From Anaerococcus sp. Marseille-Q5996 (GTDB lineage: Bacteria; Bacillota; Clostridia; Tissierellales; Peptoniphilaceae), in contig NZ_CAMPPE010000002.1 of NCBI RefSeq assembly GCF_946893725.1, positions 248,001-312,000 on the forward strand: a DNA stretch of 64,000 nucleotides, written 5' to 3'. Positions within the stretch are counted from its first letter, which is position 1, and each line of letters starts with the position of its first letter. Shown here one piece after another: positions 18,633 through 27,482 of the stretch. The notes below the pieces were generated by a model. That model was not told where the DNA came from. It ran no database searches and was given only the letters and a program-made list of their open reading frames with translations. The position numbers and the translations under genes are program-made.

Positions 18633-20327
18633 ATGTCAAATGAAAAAAAACTGAGAGTAATTCCTCTAGGGGGATTACAAGAAATAGGTAAGAACTGTAC
18701 CCTTGTCGAATACGGCAACGATATGGTTATGATTGATTGTGGATTAACTTTTCCTAATGAAGAAATGTTAGGGGTTGATATTGTAATTCCAGATTTTACC
18801 TATGTAGAAGAAAATAAAAGAAAATTAGGCGGTATATTTGTAACCCACGGTCACGAAGACCACATAGGAGCTATACCATATTTTCTAAAAAAAATCGATA
18901 CAAATGTATATTGCTCTAAACTAACTAAAGGTTTATTAGAAAACAAATTTAAAGAACACGGGTTAAATCCAAATAAAATTAAGATGGTTAACGTAAATAA
19001 TAAAGTTAAAGTTGGAGAACTTAGCTTAGAATTTATTAGAGTAAGCCACTCAATTCCAGATTCATGTGCTATAGCTGTTAAATCTCCAGTTGGTACAATT
19101 TTATTTACAGGTGACTTTAAAATGGATTTTACACCTATAGATGGTGACCCAACAGATATTCAAAGAATTGCGGAACTTGGCAAAAAAGGACTTTTAGCCC
19201 TATTTTGTGATTCAACAAATGTTGAAAGACCAGGATATTCTATTAGTGAAAAAGAAGTAGGAGATACTTTTGTAAGAATCTTTGGCCAAGTAACTGGACG
19301 TATCATTGTAGCTACATTTGCATCAAACTTACACAGAGTTCAACAGATTATATATGCAGCTGAAAAATACAATAGAAAAGTTGCACTCTCTGGCAGATCC
19401 ATGATGAATAACGTAAAAATTGCAAGTGATCTAGGATACTTAAAAGTTAAAAATAATACGTTAATTGAGATGAAAAATATCAAAAATTATGCTGACGATG
19501 AAATAGTTGTATTATCGACGGGTACTCAAGGTGAACCTTTATCAGCATTAACTCGTATGGCAAATAGTGAACATAAACAAGTTCACTTAAACGAAACTGA
19601 TACAGTAATACTTTCATCATCTGCTATACCTGGAAATGAAATAGCAATTAACAATGTTATAAATAAATTAACCAAACTTGGTGTAAATATTATTTATTCA
19701 TCCTTAGCTAGAGTACATGCATCAGGTCATGCTTGCCAAGAAGAAATAAAATTAATGTATCAACTAACAACACCTAAGTTCTTAATTCCAGCCCATGGTG
19801 AAGCTCGTCAACTTCAAACACATGAAGACATTGCAGTTTCTATGGGAATGGATAAACAAAATATTCATATATTAGAAAATGGAGATGTTTTAGAATTTAC
19901 TAAAAAATCTGCTAATTTAGCAGGTAAAATACAAGCAGGAAATGTTCTTGTAGATGGGTCTGGTATAGGTGATGTTGGGAATATAGTTTTAAAAGATAGA
20001 AAACACTTATCAGAAGATGGATTAATGGTAGTATCAATTACATTTGATAGAAATACACAAACTCTTCTAGCAGGTCCAGAAATAGTATCACGTGGATTTG
20101 TATATGTAAAAGAAAACCAAGATATTATTGAAAATGCAAAAGAAGTAGTTATTAGATCTTTTGAAAAATGTCAAAAAGAAGAAATTAGAGCAATTAGCCA
20201 AATTAAATATCAAATTAGAGAAGATTTAAAATCTTATCTTTACAATGAACTAGGCCGTGATCCAATGATCTTACCTGTAATTTCAGAAGTAGAAAATAAT
20301 GAAATATATAAATTATCCTCATACTAG
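18633..20327 (+). CDS. rnj: Ribonuclease J
   Basis: Metallo-beta-lactamase RNase with 5'-3' exo- and endonuclease activity, central to Gram-positive mRNA decay. The metal motif THGHEDHIGAIPYF is near residue 74, RVSHSIPDSCAI near 136, the beta-CASP region (ATFASNLHRVQQII) near 230, and PAHGEARQL near 389. At 564 aa it covers all domains. A TAAGGAG site precedes the ATG. Its partner RNase Y is also in this window. The next gene starts 29 bases inside its 3' end. Confidence 0.95.
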   Translation: MSNEKKLRVIPLGGLQEIGKNCTLVEYGNDMVMIDCGLTFPNEEMLGVDIVIPDFTYVEENKRKLGGIFVTHGHEDHIGAIPYFLKKIDTNVYCSKLTKGLLENKFKEHGLNPNKIKMVNVNNKVKVGELSLEFIRVSHSIPDSCAIAVKSPVGTILFTGDFKMDFTPIDGDPTDIQRIAELGKKGLLALFCDSTNVERPGYSISEKEVGDTFVRIFGQVTGRIIVATFASNLHRVQQIIYAAEKYNRKVALSGRSMMNNVKIASDLGYLKVKNNTLIEMKNIKNYADDEIVVLSTGTQGEPLSALTRMANSEHKQVHLNETDTVILSSSAIPGNEIAINNVINKLTKLGVNIIYSSLARVHASGHACQEEIKLMYQLTTPKFLIPAHGEARQLQTHEDIAVSMGMDKQNIHILENGDVLEFTKKSANLAGKIQAGNVLVDGSGIGDVGNIVLKDRKHLSEDGLMVVSITFDRNTQTLLAGPEIVSRGFVYVKENQDIIENAKEVVIRSFEKCQKEEIRAISQIKYQIREDLKSYLYNELGRDPMILPVISEVENNEIYKLSSY

Positions 20328-20931
20328 TCTGTATTTAGAAAAATTAATTGAGGATAGGGATTTTTTAGATTTACGCAATTACGCATTGGATAATAATGTC
20401 CCTATAATGAATGTTGAGACTAAAGAGTTTATAAAAACTATTCTAATAAATCAAAAACCAAAATCAATTTTAGAAATTGGTACAGCCATAGGCTATTCTG
20501 CCCTTGTATTTGAAAAATATACCAATGCAGAAATAACCACTATTGAGCTTGATCCAAAAATTGCTGAAATTGCTAAAAAAAATTTTAAAATAAATGATAA
20601 AAATATAAATTTAATAAACAAAGATGCACAAAAAGCCTTAGATGATTTACATCAAGGCTTTGATTTTGTCTTTATAGATGCTAATAAAGCACACTATATC
20701 GAATATTTTGAAAAAACATCTAAACTTATAAATGATGGTGGTATTATAATAGCCGATAACGTATTATTTAAGGGAATGGTTTTGAATGATGATTATGTTG
20801 ATAAGCGCATGATTACCATTGTAAAAAGACTGAGAAATTACCTAGCCTATGTTATGGATAGAGATGATTTTCAATCTACGGTAATTCCAATAGGTGATGG
20901 TTTAACTTTAAGTATTAAGGAGAGAAAATGA
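20299..20931 (+). CDS. trmR: SAM-dependent O-methyltransferase, TrmR-like (tRNA 5-hydroxyuridine)
   Basis: 210-aa class I methyltransferase. Motif I is SILEIGTAIGYSALVF (near residue 54), then ITTIELDPKIAEIAKKNF, DFVFIDANKAHYIEYF (near 120) and IIADNVLFKG. This is the catechol-OMT-like type that includes B. subtilis TrmR, which methylates ho5U34 of tRNA to mo5U. The downstream U32 gene encodes the partner that makes ho5U, supporting this role. It overlaps rnj by 29 bases with a weak ribosome site, so it is probably translated after it. Confidence 0.85.
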   Translation: MKYINYPHTSLYLEKLIEDRDFLDLRNYALDNNVPIMNVETKEFIKTILINQKPKSILEIGTAIGYSALVFEKYTNAEITTIELDPKIAEIAKKNFKINDKNINLINKDAQKALDDLHQGFDFVFIDANKAHYIEYFEKTSKLINDGGIIIADNVLFKGMVLNDDYVDKRMITIVKRLRNYLAYVMDRDDFQSTVIPIGDGLTLSIKERK

Positions 20932-22160
20932 CAGATAAAAAAGTAGAACTACTTGCCCCCGCTGGGGATATGGAAAGATTAGAAGCTGCTATTAAGTTTG
21001 GTGCAGATGCTGTATTTATGGCAGGAGATAGCTTTGGTTTACGTGCAAATGCCAAAAACTTTGACCGTGATGCTATGAAAAAAGCTGTTGATTATGCTCA
21101 TGGCAATGGAGTTCGTGTTCATATTACAATGAATATTGTACCCCACGATGAAGATATGGTTGGTCTTGAAGATTATTTAAAATATTTAGATGAAATAGGT
21201 GTTGATGCACTAATCATTTCAGATCCAGGAATATTTTCTATTGCAAAAGAATTAACTGACATTGAACTACATGTTTCAACTCAAGCATCTGTTACTAACT
21301 CTGCCACAGTTAATTTTTGGCATAAAATGGGGGCAAAGAGAGTTATATTAGCTCGTGAATTGTCACTAGAAGAAATAATTGAAATTAGAAACAATACTCC
21401 AAAAGATTTAGAAATAGAAGTTTTTGTACATGGAGCTATGTGTATTTCTTATTCAGGTAGATGTCTATTAAGTAACTATATGACAGGTCGTGACGCAAAT
21501 AGGGGTGATTGTTCTCAAGCATGTAGATGGAAATATTCTATCCAAGAAGAAAATAGACCAGGAGAATATTATCCGATAGAAGAAGATGGGTCTGGAACTT
21601 ATATAATGAACTCTAAGGATCTTTGCCTAATCGATGAATTGGATAAACTAATAGAAGCAGGGATAGATAGCTTTAAAATTGAAGGAAGAATGAAAACTGC
21701 ATTTTATGTTGCAACTGTAATTAGGTCTTATAGACAGGTGATAGATGCTTATTACGAGGGCAATTATAATGATGAAACAGTAGAAAAATATTTTAATGAA
21801 CTACAAAAAGCTAGTCATAGACATTACACAAAAGGATTCTTCCACAAAAAACCTGATGGAGAAGATCAAATATATGAAAATTCATCATACATTAGAAAAT
21901 ATGATTTTATAGGTACAGTATTAGAATACAATCCAGAAACAAAACAAGCAATTATTGAACAAAGAAATAGATTCTTCCCAGGTGAAGATATAGAAATATT
22001 TGGAAATTCAAAAGATTTCTTTGAATACACTATAGATAGTATAAGAAATGCCAAAGGCGAAGAGCTTGAAGTTGCTAATAAACCAAAAGAAAAAATTTAT
22101 ATGACCATAAACCTACCTTTAGAAGAAGGAGACATGCTAAGACGTGTAATTAACGAATAA
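20928..22160 (+). CDS. trhP: U32 peptidase-family tRNA hydroxylation protein TrhP-like
   Basis: 410-aa U32 protein. In E. coli and B. subtilis TrhP proteins make 5-hydroxyuridine at tRNA position 34 using prephenate. It opens VELLAPAGDMERLEAAIKFGADAVFMAGDSFGLRANAKNF and holds the cysteine set of the Fe-S site in HGAMCISYSGRC and DCSQACRWKY (residues ~165-200). A C-terminal beta domain follows (GTVLEYNPETKQAIIEQRNRF near 325). It overlaps trmR by 4 bases. B. subtilis has two such proteins (P1/P2); only one is seen here. Confidence 0.86.
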   Translation: MTDKKVELLAPAGDMERLEAAIKFGADAVFMAGDSFGLRANAKNFDRDAMKKAVDYAHGNGVRVHITMNIVPHDEDMVGLEDYLKYLDEIGVDALIISDPGIFSIAKELTDIELHVSTQASVTNSATVNFWHKMGAKRVILARELSLEEIIEIRNNTPKDLEIEVFVHGAMCISYSGRCLLSNYMTGRDANRGDCSQACRWKYSIQEENRPGEYYPIEEDGSGTYIMNSKDLCLIDELDKLIEAGIDSFKIEGRMKTAFYVATVIRSYRQVIDAYYEGNYNDETVEKYFNELQKASHRHYTKGFFHKKPDGEDQIYENSSYIRKYDFIGTVLEYNPETKQAIIEQRNRFFPGEDIEIFGNSKDFFEYTIDSIRNAKGEELEVANKPKEKIYMTINLPLEEGDMLRRVINE

Positions 22161-22185
22161 AAAAGAGCCAGAAGGCTCTTTTTTT
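22161..22185. terminator. Bidirectional terminator between trhP and the acidic protein gene
   Basis: 9-bp stem AAAAGAGCC (22161-22169) / GGCTCTTTT (22174-22182) with loop AGAA. T-runs follow on both strands, so it can stop rightward transcription from trhP and leftward transcription from the convergent gene. Confidence 0.9.
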
Positions 22186-22194
22186 AATAAATTA

Positions 22195-22482
22195 TTATTC
22201 TGCGTCTTCTGAAGGATTTTCTGGAAGTTCGTCTGCTCTTGTTCTTCTACCTTCAGCTGTTGGGCCAGAAACATATCCAGCTTCATCAACATCTGTGTTT
22301 CTGTATTCTGTATCTGTATGATATTTTACATCAGGATCGCTGCTTCTTTCTGTTTCATCAAGATTATTAGCAACATCTTCTAATTCTTCATCACCTTCAT
22401 ATTGGCTAGAATCTGATTCTTGACCTGTTTTAGGATCTTCTACTTTTTGTTCTTCTTCATCGAATCTTTTTTCTTCAGTCAT
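22195..22482 (-). CDS. Hypothetical acidic, probably disordered protein
   Basis: 95-aa protein I do not recognise. It is very rich in Glu, Asp, Ser and Thr with almost no hydrophobic residues: no signal peptide, membrane segment or cysteine. The frame is open to 22503, but the ATG at 22482 is chosen because AAAGGAG lies 8 bases upstream. Composition suggests an unstructured cytosolic protein. It stands alone between the trhP terminator and pepT. Coding is supported by the good ribosome site, the dedicated terminator and a minus-strand TATAAT at 22517-22512. Confidence 0.75.
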   Translation of the reverse strand: MTEEKRFDEEEQKVEDPKTGQESDSSQYEGDEELEDVANNLDETERSSDPDVKYHTDTEYRNTDVDEAGYVSGPTAEGRRTRADELPENPSEDAE

Positions 22483-22538
22483 ATTAAAAACTCCTTTATA
22501 CATTTTATAATATTATACCCAACATCATTATATAATAC

Positions 22539-23759
22539 TTAACAATCTTTAGCAATCACTTTTACTATTTCAATTATTGTTTCTGATGATTTTTCTAAAA
22601 ATTCAATAGGGAGAATTTCATATACTCCATGGAAGTTTAGCCCGCCAGCAAAAATATTTGGACAAGGTAAGCCCATGAATGATAGTTTAGACCCATCTGT
22701 TCCACCACGTACTGGACTAATAATTGGTTCGATTCCTAAATTTTCCATAGCTGTTTTTGCATATCCAACGATTTCTGGTTTATCTTTTAAGATTTCACCC
22801 ATATTGTAATAGCTGTCTTTGATTTCTACTTCAATAATATCACCGTATTTGTTGTTAAGATAATCTTTATTTAAAATAAATTGATTTTTCATTGATTCAA
22901 ATTCATTCCTATCATGGTGGCGGATAATATATTCCATATTGGTATTTTCAATATCTCCATTTATGCCAATTAAATGATAGAAACCCTCATAGCCTTCTGT
23001 ATGTTCTGGACGCTTAACATCTCCTAGTAGTCTATCAAACTCAAAAGCAATTGATGTAGAATTAATCATAGTGTCTTTAGCAGAACCTGGGTGTACTGAC
23101 TTTCCTTTTATTTTTACTTTGGCACCTGCACCGTTAAAAGTTTCGTATTCTAATTCTCCTAGATATCCACCATCTATAGTATAAGCAAAATCAGCACCAA
23201 AAGTCTCTACGTCAAACGTATCAGCTCCAGTTCCTATCTCTTCATCAGGTGTGAAGGCTATTTTTATATCACCATGCTCAATTTCAGGATGATTTACAAA
23301 ATACTCTGCCATATTCATAATTGCAGCAATACCTGACTTATCATCAGCTCCTAGGAGAGTTTCTCCACGTGTTGTTATTAATGTTAATCCTTTTAAGTCT
23401 TCTAGAATTGGGAAGTCTTCTACAGTTAATGAACGTTTATCATTTAGTTTTATATCTCCACCCTTGTATTCAATTATTTGTGGATTATCTATTTTACCTG
23501 GCATTTCTGGTGAAGTATCCATATGTGAGATAAAACCCACTTTTGGTAAGTTTTTGTCTGTATTTGCTTTGATTTCAGAAAAAACAAAAGCCTCATCATT
23601 GATAGTAGCTTCTAGACCTAATTCTTCTAATTCTTTCTTTAATTCATTAGCTAAATCCCATTGACCTGGTGAAGAAGGTTTTTGATTTTCTCCGTTTTCT
23701 GGGTCACTTTTTGTATCATAAGAAATGTATTTTAAAAATCTTTGAGTTATTTTTTCCAT
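22539..23759 (-). CDS. pepT: Peptidase T (tripeptide aminopeptidase)
   Basis: Zinc M20 peptidase that removes the N-terminal residue of tripeptides in the cytosol. Zinc ligands are visible in FISHMDTSPEMPG (near 75), LLGADDKSGIAAI (near 136), TPDEEIGTGAD (near 170) and the late FHGVYE. 406 aa fits the family. The frame is open to 23810, but the ATG at 23759 has an AGAGG site and gives the standard MEKITQRFLKYISYDTKSD start. One of only three leftward genes in the left half. Confidence 0.95.
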   Translation of the reverse strand: MEKITQRFLKYISYDTKSDPENGENQKPSSPGQWDLANELKKELEELGLEATINDEAFVFSEIKANTDKNLPKVGFISHMDTSPEMPGKIDNPQIIEYKGGDIKLNDKRSLTVEDFPILEDLKGLTLITTRGETLLGADDKSGIAAIMNMAEYFVNHPEIEHGDIKIAFTPDEEIGTGADTFDVETFGADFAYTIDGGYLGELEYETFNGAGAKVKIKGKSVHPGSAKDTMINSTSIAFEFDRLLGDVKRPEHTEGYEGFYHLIGINGDIENTNMEYIIRHHDRNEFESMKNQFILNKDYLNNKYGDIIEVEIKDSYYNMGEILKDKPEIVGYAKTAMENLGIEPIISPVRGGTDGSKLSFMGLPCPNIFAGGLNFHGVYEILPIEFLEKSSETIIEIVKVIAKDC

Positions 23760-23794
23760 ATATACCTCTTTTCTTAAATTAACTATACTTTCCT

Positions 23795-23823
23795 TTGTAA
23801 TTTTGGCCAAGAATTGGTATATT
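23795..23823 (+). promoter_or_regulatory. Candidate promoter for dut
   Basis: TTGTAA (23795-23800), 17-base spacer, TATATT (23818-23823), between the divergent pepT and dut genes. The dut ATG at 23846 follows a GTGAAGGTG ribosome site. Confidence 0.6.
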
Positions 23824-23845
23824 AATCTTTAGTGAAGGTGATAAT

Positions 23846-24277
23846 ATGACTGAAAAATTAAAAATTGTAACAGATAATAGAATACCAGGATATGCTACAG
23901 CTGAGTCAGCGGGCATAGATTTATATTGTTCAAATAAAGAAGATATAGAAATAAAACCAAAAGAAACTGTAAAGATTGATACAGGTCTCAAAATACAAAT
24001 ACCTCAAGGATATTTTGGAGCTGTGTATCCACGTTCATCCACAGGTGTAAAAAGAAAGTTGATGCTTGCTAATACAATTGGTGTTATTGACTCTGATTAT
24101 AGGGGCGAGATTATGATATATTTTTATAATTATGGGGATGAAGCTCAAATTATAAAAAATGGAGATCGATTAGCACAACTTGTTATACAACCGTATCAAC
24201 AATTCGATATTGAAGTTGTTGATCATCTGGATGAATCTGATAGGGGTGAAGGTGGATTTGGTTCCACTGGTAGATAA
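23846..24277 (+). CDS. dut: dUTP diphosphatase
   Basis: Trimeric dUTPase converting dUTP to dUMP, limiting uracil in DNA (compare ung in this window). The conserved motifs are ESAGIDLY (near 20), PRSSTGVK (near 66), GVIDSDYRGEIMI (near 81), GDRLAQLVI (near 107) and the C-terminal arm RGEGGFGSTG. 143 aa is typical. Its stop overlaps the next gene's ATG by one base. Confidence 0.96.
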   Translation: MTEKLKIVTDNRIPGYATAESAGIDLYCSNKEDIEIKPKETVKIDTGLKIQIPQGYFGAVYPRSSTGVKRKLMLANTIGVIDSDYRGEIMIYFYNYGDEAQIIKNGDRLAQLVIQPYQQFDIEVVDHLDESDRGEGGFGSTGR

Positions 24278-24813
24278 TGGATAGAAGAAAAATTAATAAA
24301 AAGTTAAAGAAAAACAAGTATAGGATTATAATATCATCTATAGCAATTTTATCTATTATTCTTATAGGGGCTTATATACGCAATAGAAATATAGAAAATG
24401 CTATAGCTAAATATGATAATGAAATATTAATTGTAAAAGGTAGTGGAGACCAACTAGATTCCCTAACTTTAAAAGAAATAAGAGATTTAGGTGGCGAGAA
24501 AAAAACAGTAAACATTAACAATGGACTTGAAAAAGTAGAAATTGAAGGTGTTTCCATTGATAAAATTATAGGTGATTTAAATATCAATCTAAAAGATAGA
24601 GCTTTTATATCAATCGAAGATAATGATGGAAAGCAAAAAAGAATTTCAATGTCTGCTGCCTTAGAGCCTGAAAGGATTTACTTGGTATATAAGATAGATG
24701 GTAGTCCAGTTTTTGATTTGAATCCTATTAATGGAAAATTATTATTAATAGACTCCAGTGCAGATTCATCTGCCTCATGGATCAGAAATGTTAAGACTAT
24801 AGATATAGAGTAG
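24277..24813 (+). CDS. Membrane-anchored protein with sulfite-oxidase-like (molybdopterin-type) fold, no cysteine
   Basis: 178-aa protein. Basic N-terminus, then one membrane helix (residues ~16-34, IIISSIAILSIILIGAYI), then an outer domain. ILIVKGSGDQLDSLTLKEIRDLGG, VEIEGVSIDKIIGDL, IYLVYKIDGSPVFDLNPINGKLLLID and SWIRNVKTIDI follow, in order, the pattern of the oxidoreductase molybdopterin-binding domain. There is no cysteine, so the molybdenum ligand is missing and it is unlikely to be an enzyme of that class. Co-transcribed with dut. Function unknown. Confidence 0.72.
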   Translation: MDRRKINKKLKKNKYRIIISSIAILSIILIGAYIRNRNIENAIAKYDNEILIVKGSGDQLDSLTLKEIRDLGGEKKTVNINNGLEKVEIEGVSIDKIIGDLNINLKDRAFISIEDNDGKQKRISMSAALEPERIYLVYKIDGSPVFDLNPINGKLLLIDSSADSSASWIRNVKTIDIE

Positions 24814-24842
24814 ATGCTCACCTCAGGGGTGAGCATTTTTTA
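24814..24842 (+). terminator. Intrinsic terminator of the dut operon
   Basis: 9-bp stem ATGCTCACC (24814-24822) / GGTGAGCAT (24828-24836) followed by T6, starting directly after the stop codon. Confidence 0.92.
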
Positions 24843-24851
24843 TGGTATAAT
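24843..24851 (+). promoter_or_regulatory. Extended -10 promoter for mutS-mutL-miaA
   Basis: TGG-TATAAT at 24843-24851 is an extended -10. There is no -35 because the preceding bases are the dut terminator. The mutS ATG is 21 bases further, after an AGAGGAAA ribosome site. Confidence 0.65.
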
Positions 24852-24872
24852 GTTTAATAGAAGAGGAAAAAT

Positions 24873-27482
24873 ATGAAAGATAATTTTACATACGAGAAAC
24901 TAACACCAATGCTAAAACATTATGTAGATGTCAAAAATAACTTTAAAGATGCTCTGCTCCTATATAGGGTAGGGGATTTTTATGAAACTTTTTTTGATGA
25001 TGCGATAATAACTAGCAAGGCTTTGGGGCTAACATTAACTGGAAAAGAATGTGGTCATGAAAAAAAAGCTCCAATGTGTGGTGTTCCTCATCATGTAATA
25101 GATAATTATGTAAATAAACTTGTAAAAAAAGGGTATAAGGTTGCTTTGTGTGATCAAGTAGAAGATCCAAAACAAGCAAAGGGATTAGTAAAACGTGCAA
25201 TAACTCGTGTAATTACGCCAGGAACTATTACTGATATGGAATCCCTTGAAAACCGTGAAAATAATTATCTGTTATCTATCTTTCAAAATAGTTTTGGACT
25301 TTCTTTATCATATTGTGATATATCAACAGGTGCTATATTTACAATAGAACTTAAGGGATCAGATGATTTTGTAGCAAAACAATCAATCGACCAAATTGAG
25401 AAAATAAATCCTTCAGAGATAATAATTAATGAGGATTATAAACTTGGAGAGCTTTCTAGATATTTAAATCAAAATACAAATATTTATATAAATTACATCG
25501 ATAATAGGGGCCAATATGAGAAAAGTATCGAAACAATTATCAACCATTTAGGAGATGATAAGCTCAGTAAAATAAAAAATAAAAGATTATCAATTGTATC
25601 TTTGGCAAATCTTCTAGATTATATATATAAATTTTACGATGATAATTTAAAACATATCAATAATATTGAAGTATTAGAAATTTCTAACTTTTTGGAACTT
25701 GAAGCAAATACCCGTACAAATTTAGAACTGCATAGAAATTTAAATAACAACACTAAGGATGATACAGTTTTAAAAATCCTAGACCAAGCAGATACTGTTA
25801 TGGGATCAAGAATAATTAATGAATGGCTAGAACGTCCATTAATTGATATTGAAAAGATTAATAGAAGATTAGATATAGTCGAGTTTTTCTATGAAAACCC
25901 AATTGAATCTCAAAATATCTCTAACTTTCTAGATGATATTTACGACTTAGAGAGACTTATTGGTAAAATTTCATACAAAAGAGCAAATGCTAGAGATATG
26001 ATATCTCTTAAAAATTCTCTAAAAAATATACCGAATTTAAAATCATATTTAGAAAATATTGATGATGAAAATATAAAAAATCTAGGTATTAATCTGCCTA
26101 ATGTAATTGATTTGTACGAAATTTTGGAAAAAGCAATAGTAGATGAACCGCCTATTTCAATTACTGAAGGTGGAATTATTAAAGCTGGATTTGATAAAAA
26201 TCTAGATGGGTTAAAGAACGAATCTACAAACGCCCTTGAAAAACTAAGTCAATATGAAATTAGTGAACGTGAAAAAACCGGTATAAAAAATTACAAAATA
26301 GTATTCAATAAAAATAATGGATACTCTATAGAAATTACCAAAAGCAACATAGACAAGGTACCTGATTCGTATATTCGTAAACAAACTTTAAAAAATCAAG
26401 AAAGATATACAACAGAAAGCTTAGAAAAACTATCTAATCTTATACTTGGTGGCAAAGACAAGGTAAATGATTTAGAGTATCAAATATTTAATAATATTAG
26501 AGATACCATATTAAACCAAACTTTGATGCTGCAATCCCTTGCTAAAATGATAGCAAATATAGACGGTCTTAATACCCTAGCTAGAGTAGCTGTTTCTAAT
26601 AATTATGTAAGACCTGAACTAACTAATGATAGCGAAATAATTATAAAAGATGGAAGACATCCTGTCATTGAAAATAATTTAAAAGAAAATGAATTTATTG
26701 CAAATGATACTAAAATAGGTGATAAAAACAATATCATTCAAATCATTACTGGACCAAATATGGCTGGTAAATCAACTTATATGAGACAAATGGCAATTAT
26801 TATAATACTTGCTCAAATGGGGTCATTTGTTCCGGCATCTTACGCAAAAATTGGAATTTGCGATAAAGTTTTCACTAGAATTGGAGCTAGCGATAACATT
26901 TCAAAAGGTGAATCTACATTTATGCTAGAGATGAATGAAGTTTCTAATATACTTAAAAATGCCACATCAAAATCATTTGTAATTTTAGATGAAGTAGGTA
27001 GGGGTACTTCTTCAGATGATGGTCTAAGTATTGCTATGGCCCTAGTAGAATATATCTCAAAGAAAAAGCAATTTAAAACAGTTTTTGCAACTCATTTTCA
27101 TGAGCTTACGATTTTGGAAAATGAACTTGAAAATGTTGTTAATCTTAAAATAGAAATTTTAAATGAAAATGATAATTTAGTTTTTCTTAGAAAAATAAAA
27201 AGAGGTAAGTCAAATCGCAGCTATGGTATTGAAGTAGCAAAGCTTAGTGGTCTACCTGATGAAGTTATAACAAATGCTCAAAAATTTATGGAAAAACTAG
27301 ATACTGGTGATGTATTTAATTTGGATAAATCCTCTGATATAAAAAATACTTTACTTCAGATAAATGATGATAAAATTAACAACATAAAGGAAATTTCAGC
27401 CAATATAAATATAAATGAACTAACACCAATTGAAGCCATTAACAAATTAAACACTTTAGTTGAAAGGATAAATGAACTATAA
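24873..27482 (+). CDS. mutS: DNA mismatch repair protein MutS
   Basis: Recognises mismatches and recruits MutL. The mismatch wedge GDFYE is intact (Phe36, Glu38). Connector, lever and clamp domains follow. The ATPase has Walker A GPNMAGKST near residue 627 and Walker B FVILDEVGRGTSSDDG near 703, with THFHELT near 745. 869 aa is typical. Its stop overlaps the mutL start. The mismatch-binding and ATPase sites look functional, which matters for the unusual MutL beside it. Confidence 0.97.
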   Translation: MKDNFTYEKLTPMLKHYVDVKNNFKDALLLYRVGDFYETFFDDAIITSKALGLTLTGKECGHEKKAPMCGVPHHVIDNYVNKLVKKGYKVALCDQVEDPKQAKGLVKRAITRVITPGTITDMESLENRENNYLLSIFQNSFGLSLSYCDISTGAIFTIELKGSDDFVAKQSIDQIEKINPSEIIINEDYKLGELSRYLNQNTNIYINYIDNRGQYEKSIETIINHLGDDKLSKIKNKRLSIVSLANLLDYIYKFYDDNLKHINNIEVLEISNFLELEANTRTNLELHRNLNNNTKDDTVLKILDQADTVMGSRIINEWLERPLIDIEKINRRLDIVEFFYENPIESQNISNFLDDIYDLERLIGKISYKRANARDMISLKNSLKNIPNLKSYLENIDDENIKNLGINLPNVIDLYEILEKAIVDEPPISITEGGIIKAGFDKNLDGLKNESTNALEKLSQYEISEREKTGIKNYKIVFNKNNGYSIEITKSNIDKVPDSYIRKQTLKNQERYTTESLEKLSNLILGGKDKVNDLEYQIFNNIRDTILNQTLMLQSLAKMIANIDGLNTLARVAVSNNYVRPELTNDSEIIIKDGRHPVIENNLKENEFIANDTKIGDKNNIIQIITGPNMAGKSTYMRQMAIIIILAQMGSFVPASYAKIGICDKVFTRIGASDNISKGESTFMLEMNEVSNILKNATSKSFVILDEVGRGTSSDDGLSIAMALVEYISKKKQFKTVFATHFHELTILENELENVVNLKIEILNENDNLVFLRKIKRGKSNRSYGIEVAKLSGLPDEVITNAQKFMEKLDTGDVFNLDKSSDIKNTLLQINDDKINNIKEISANININELTPIEAINKLNTLVERINEL

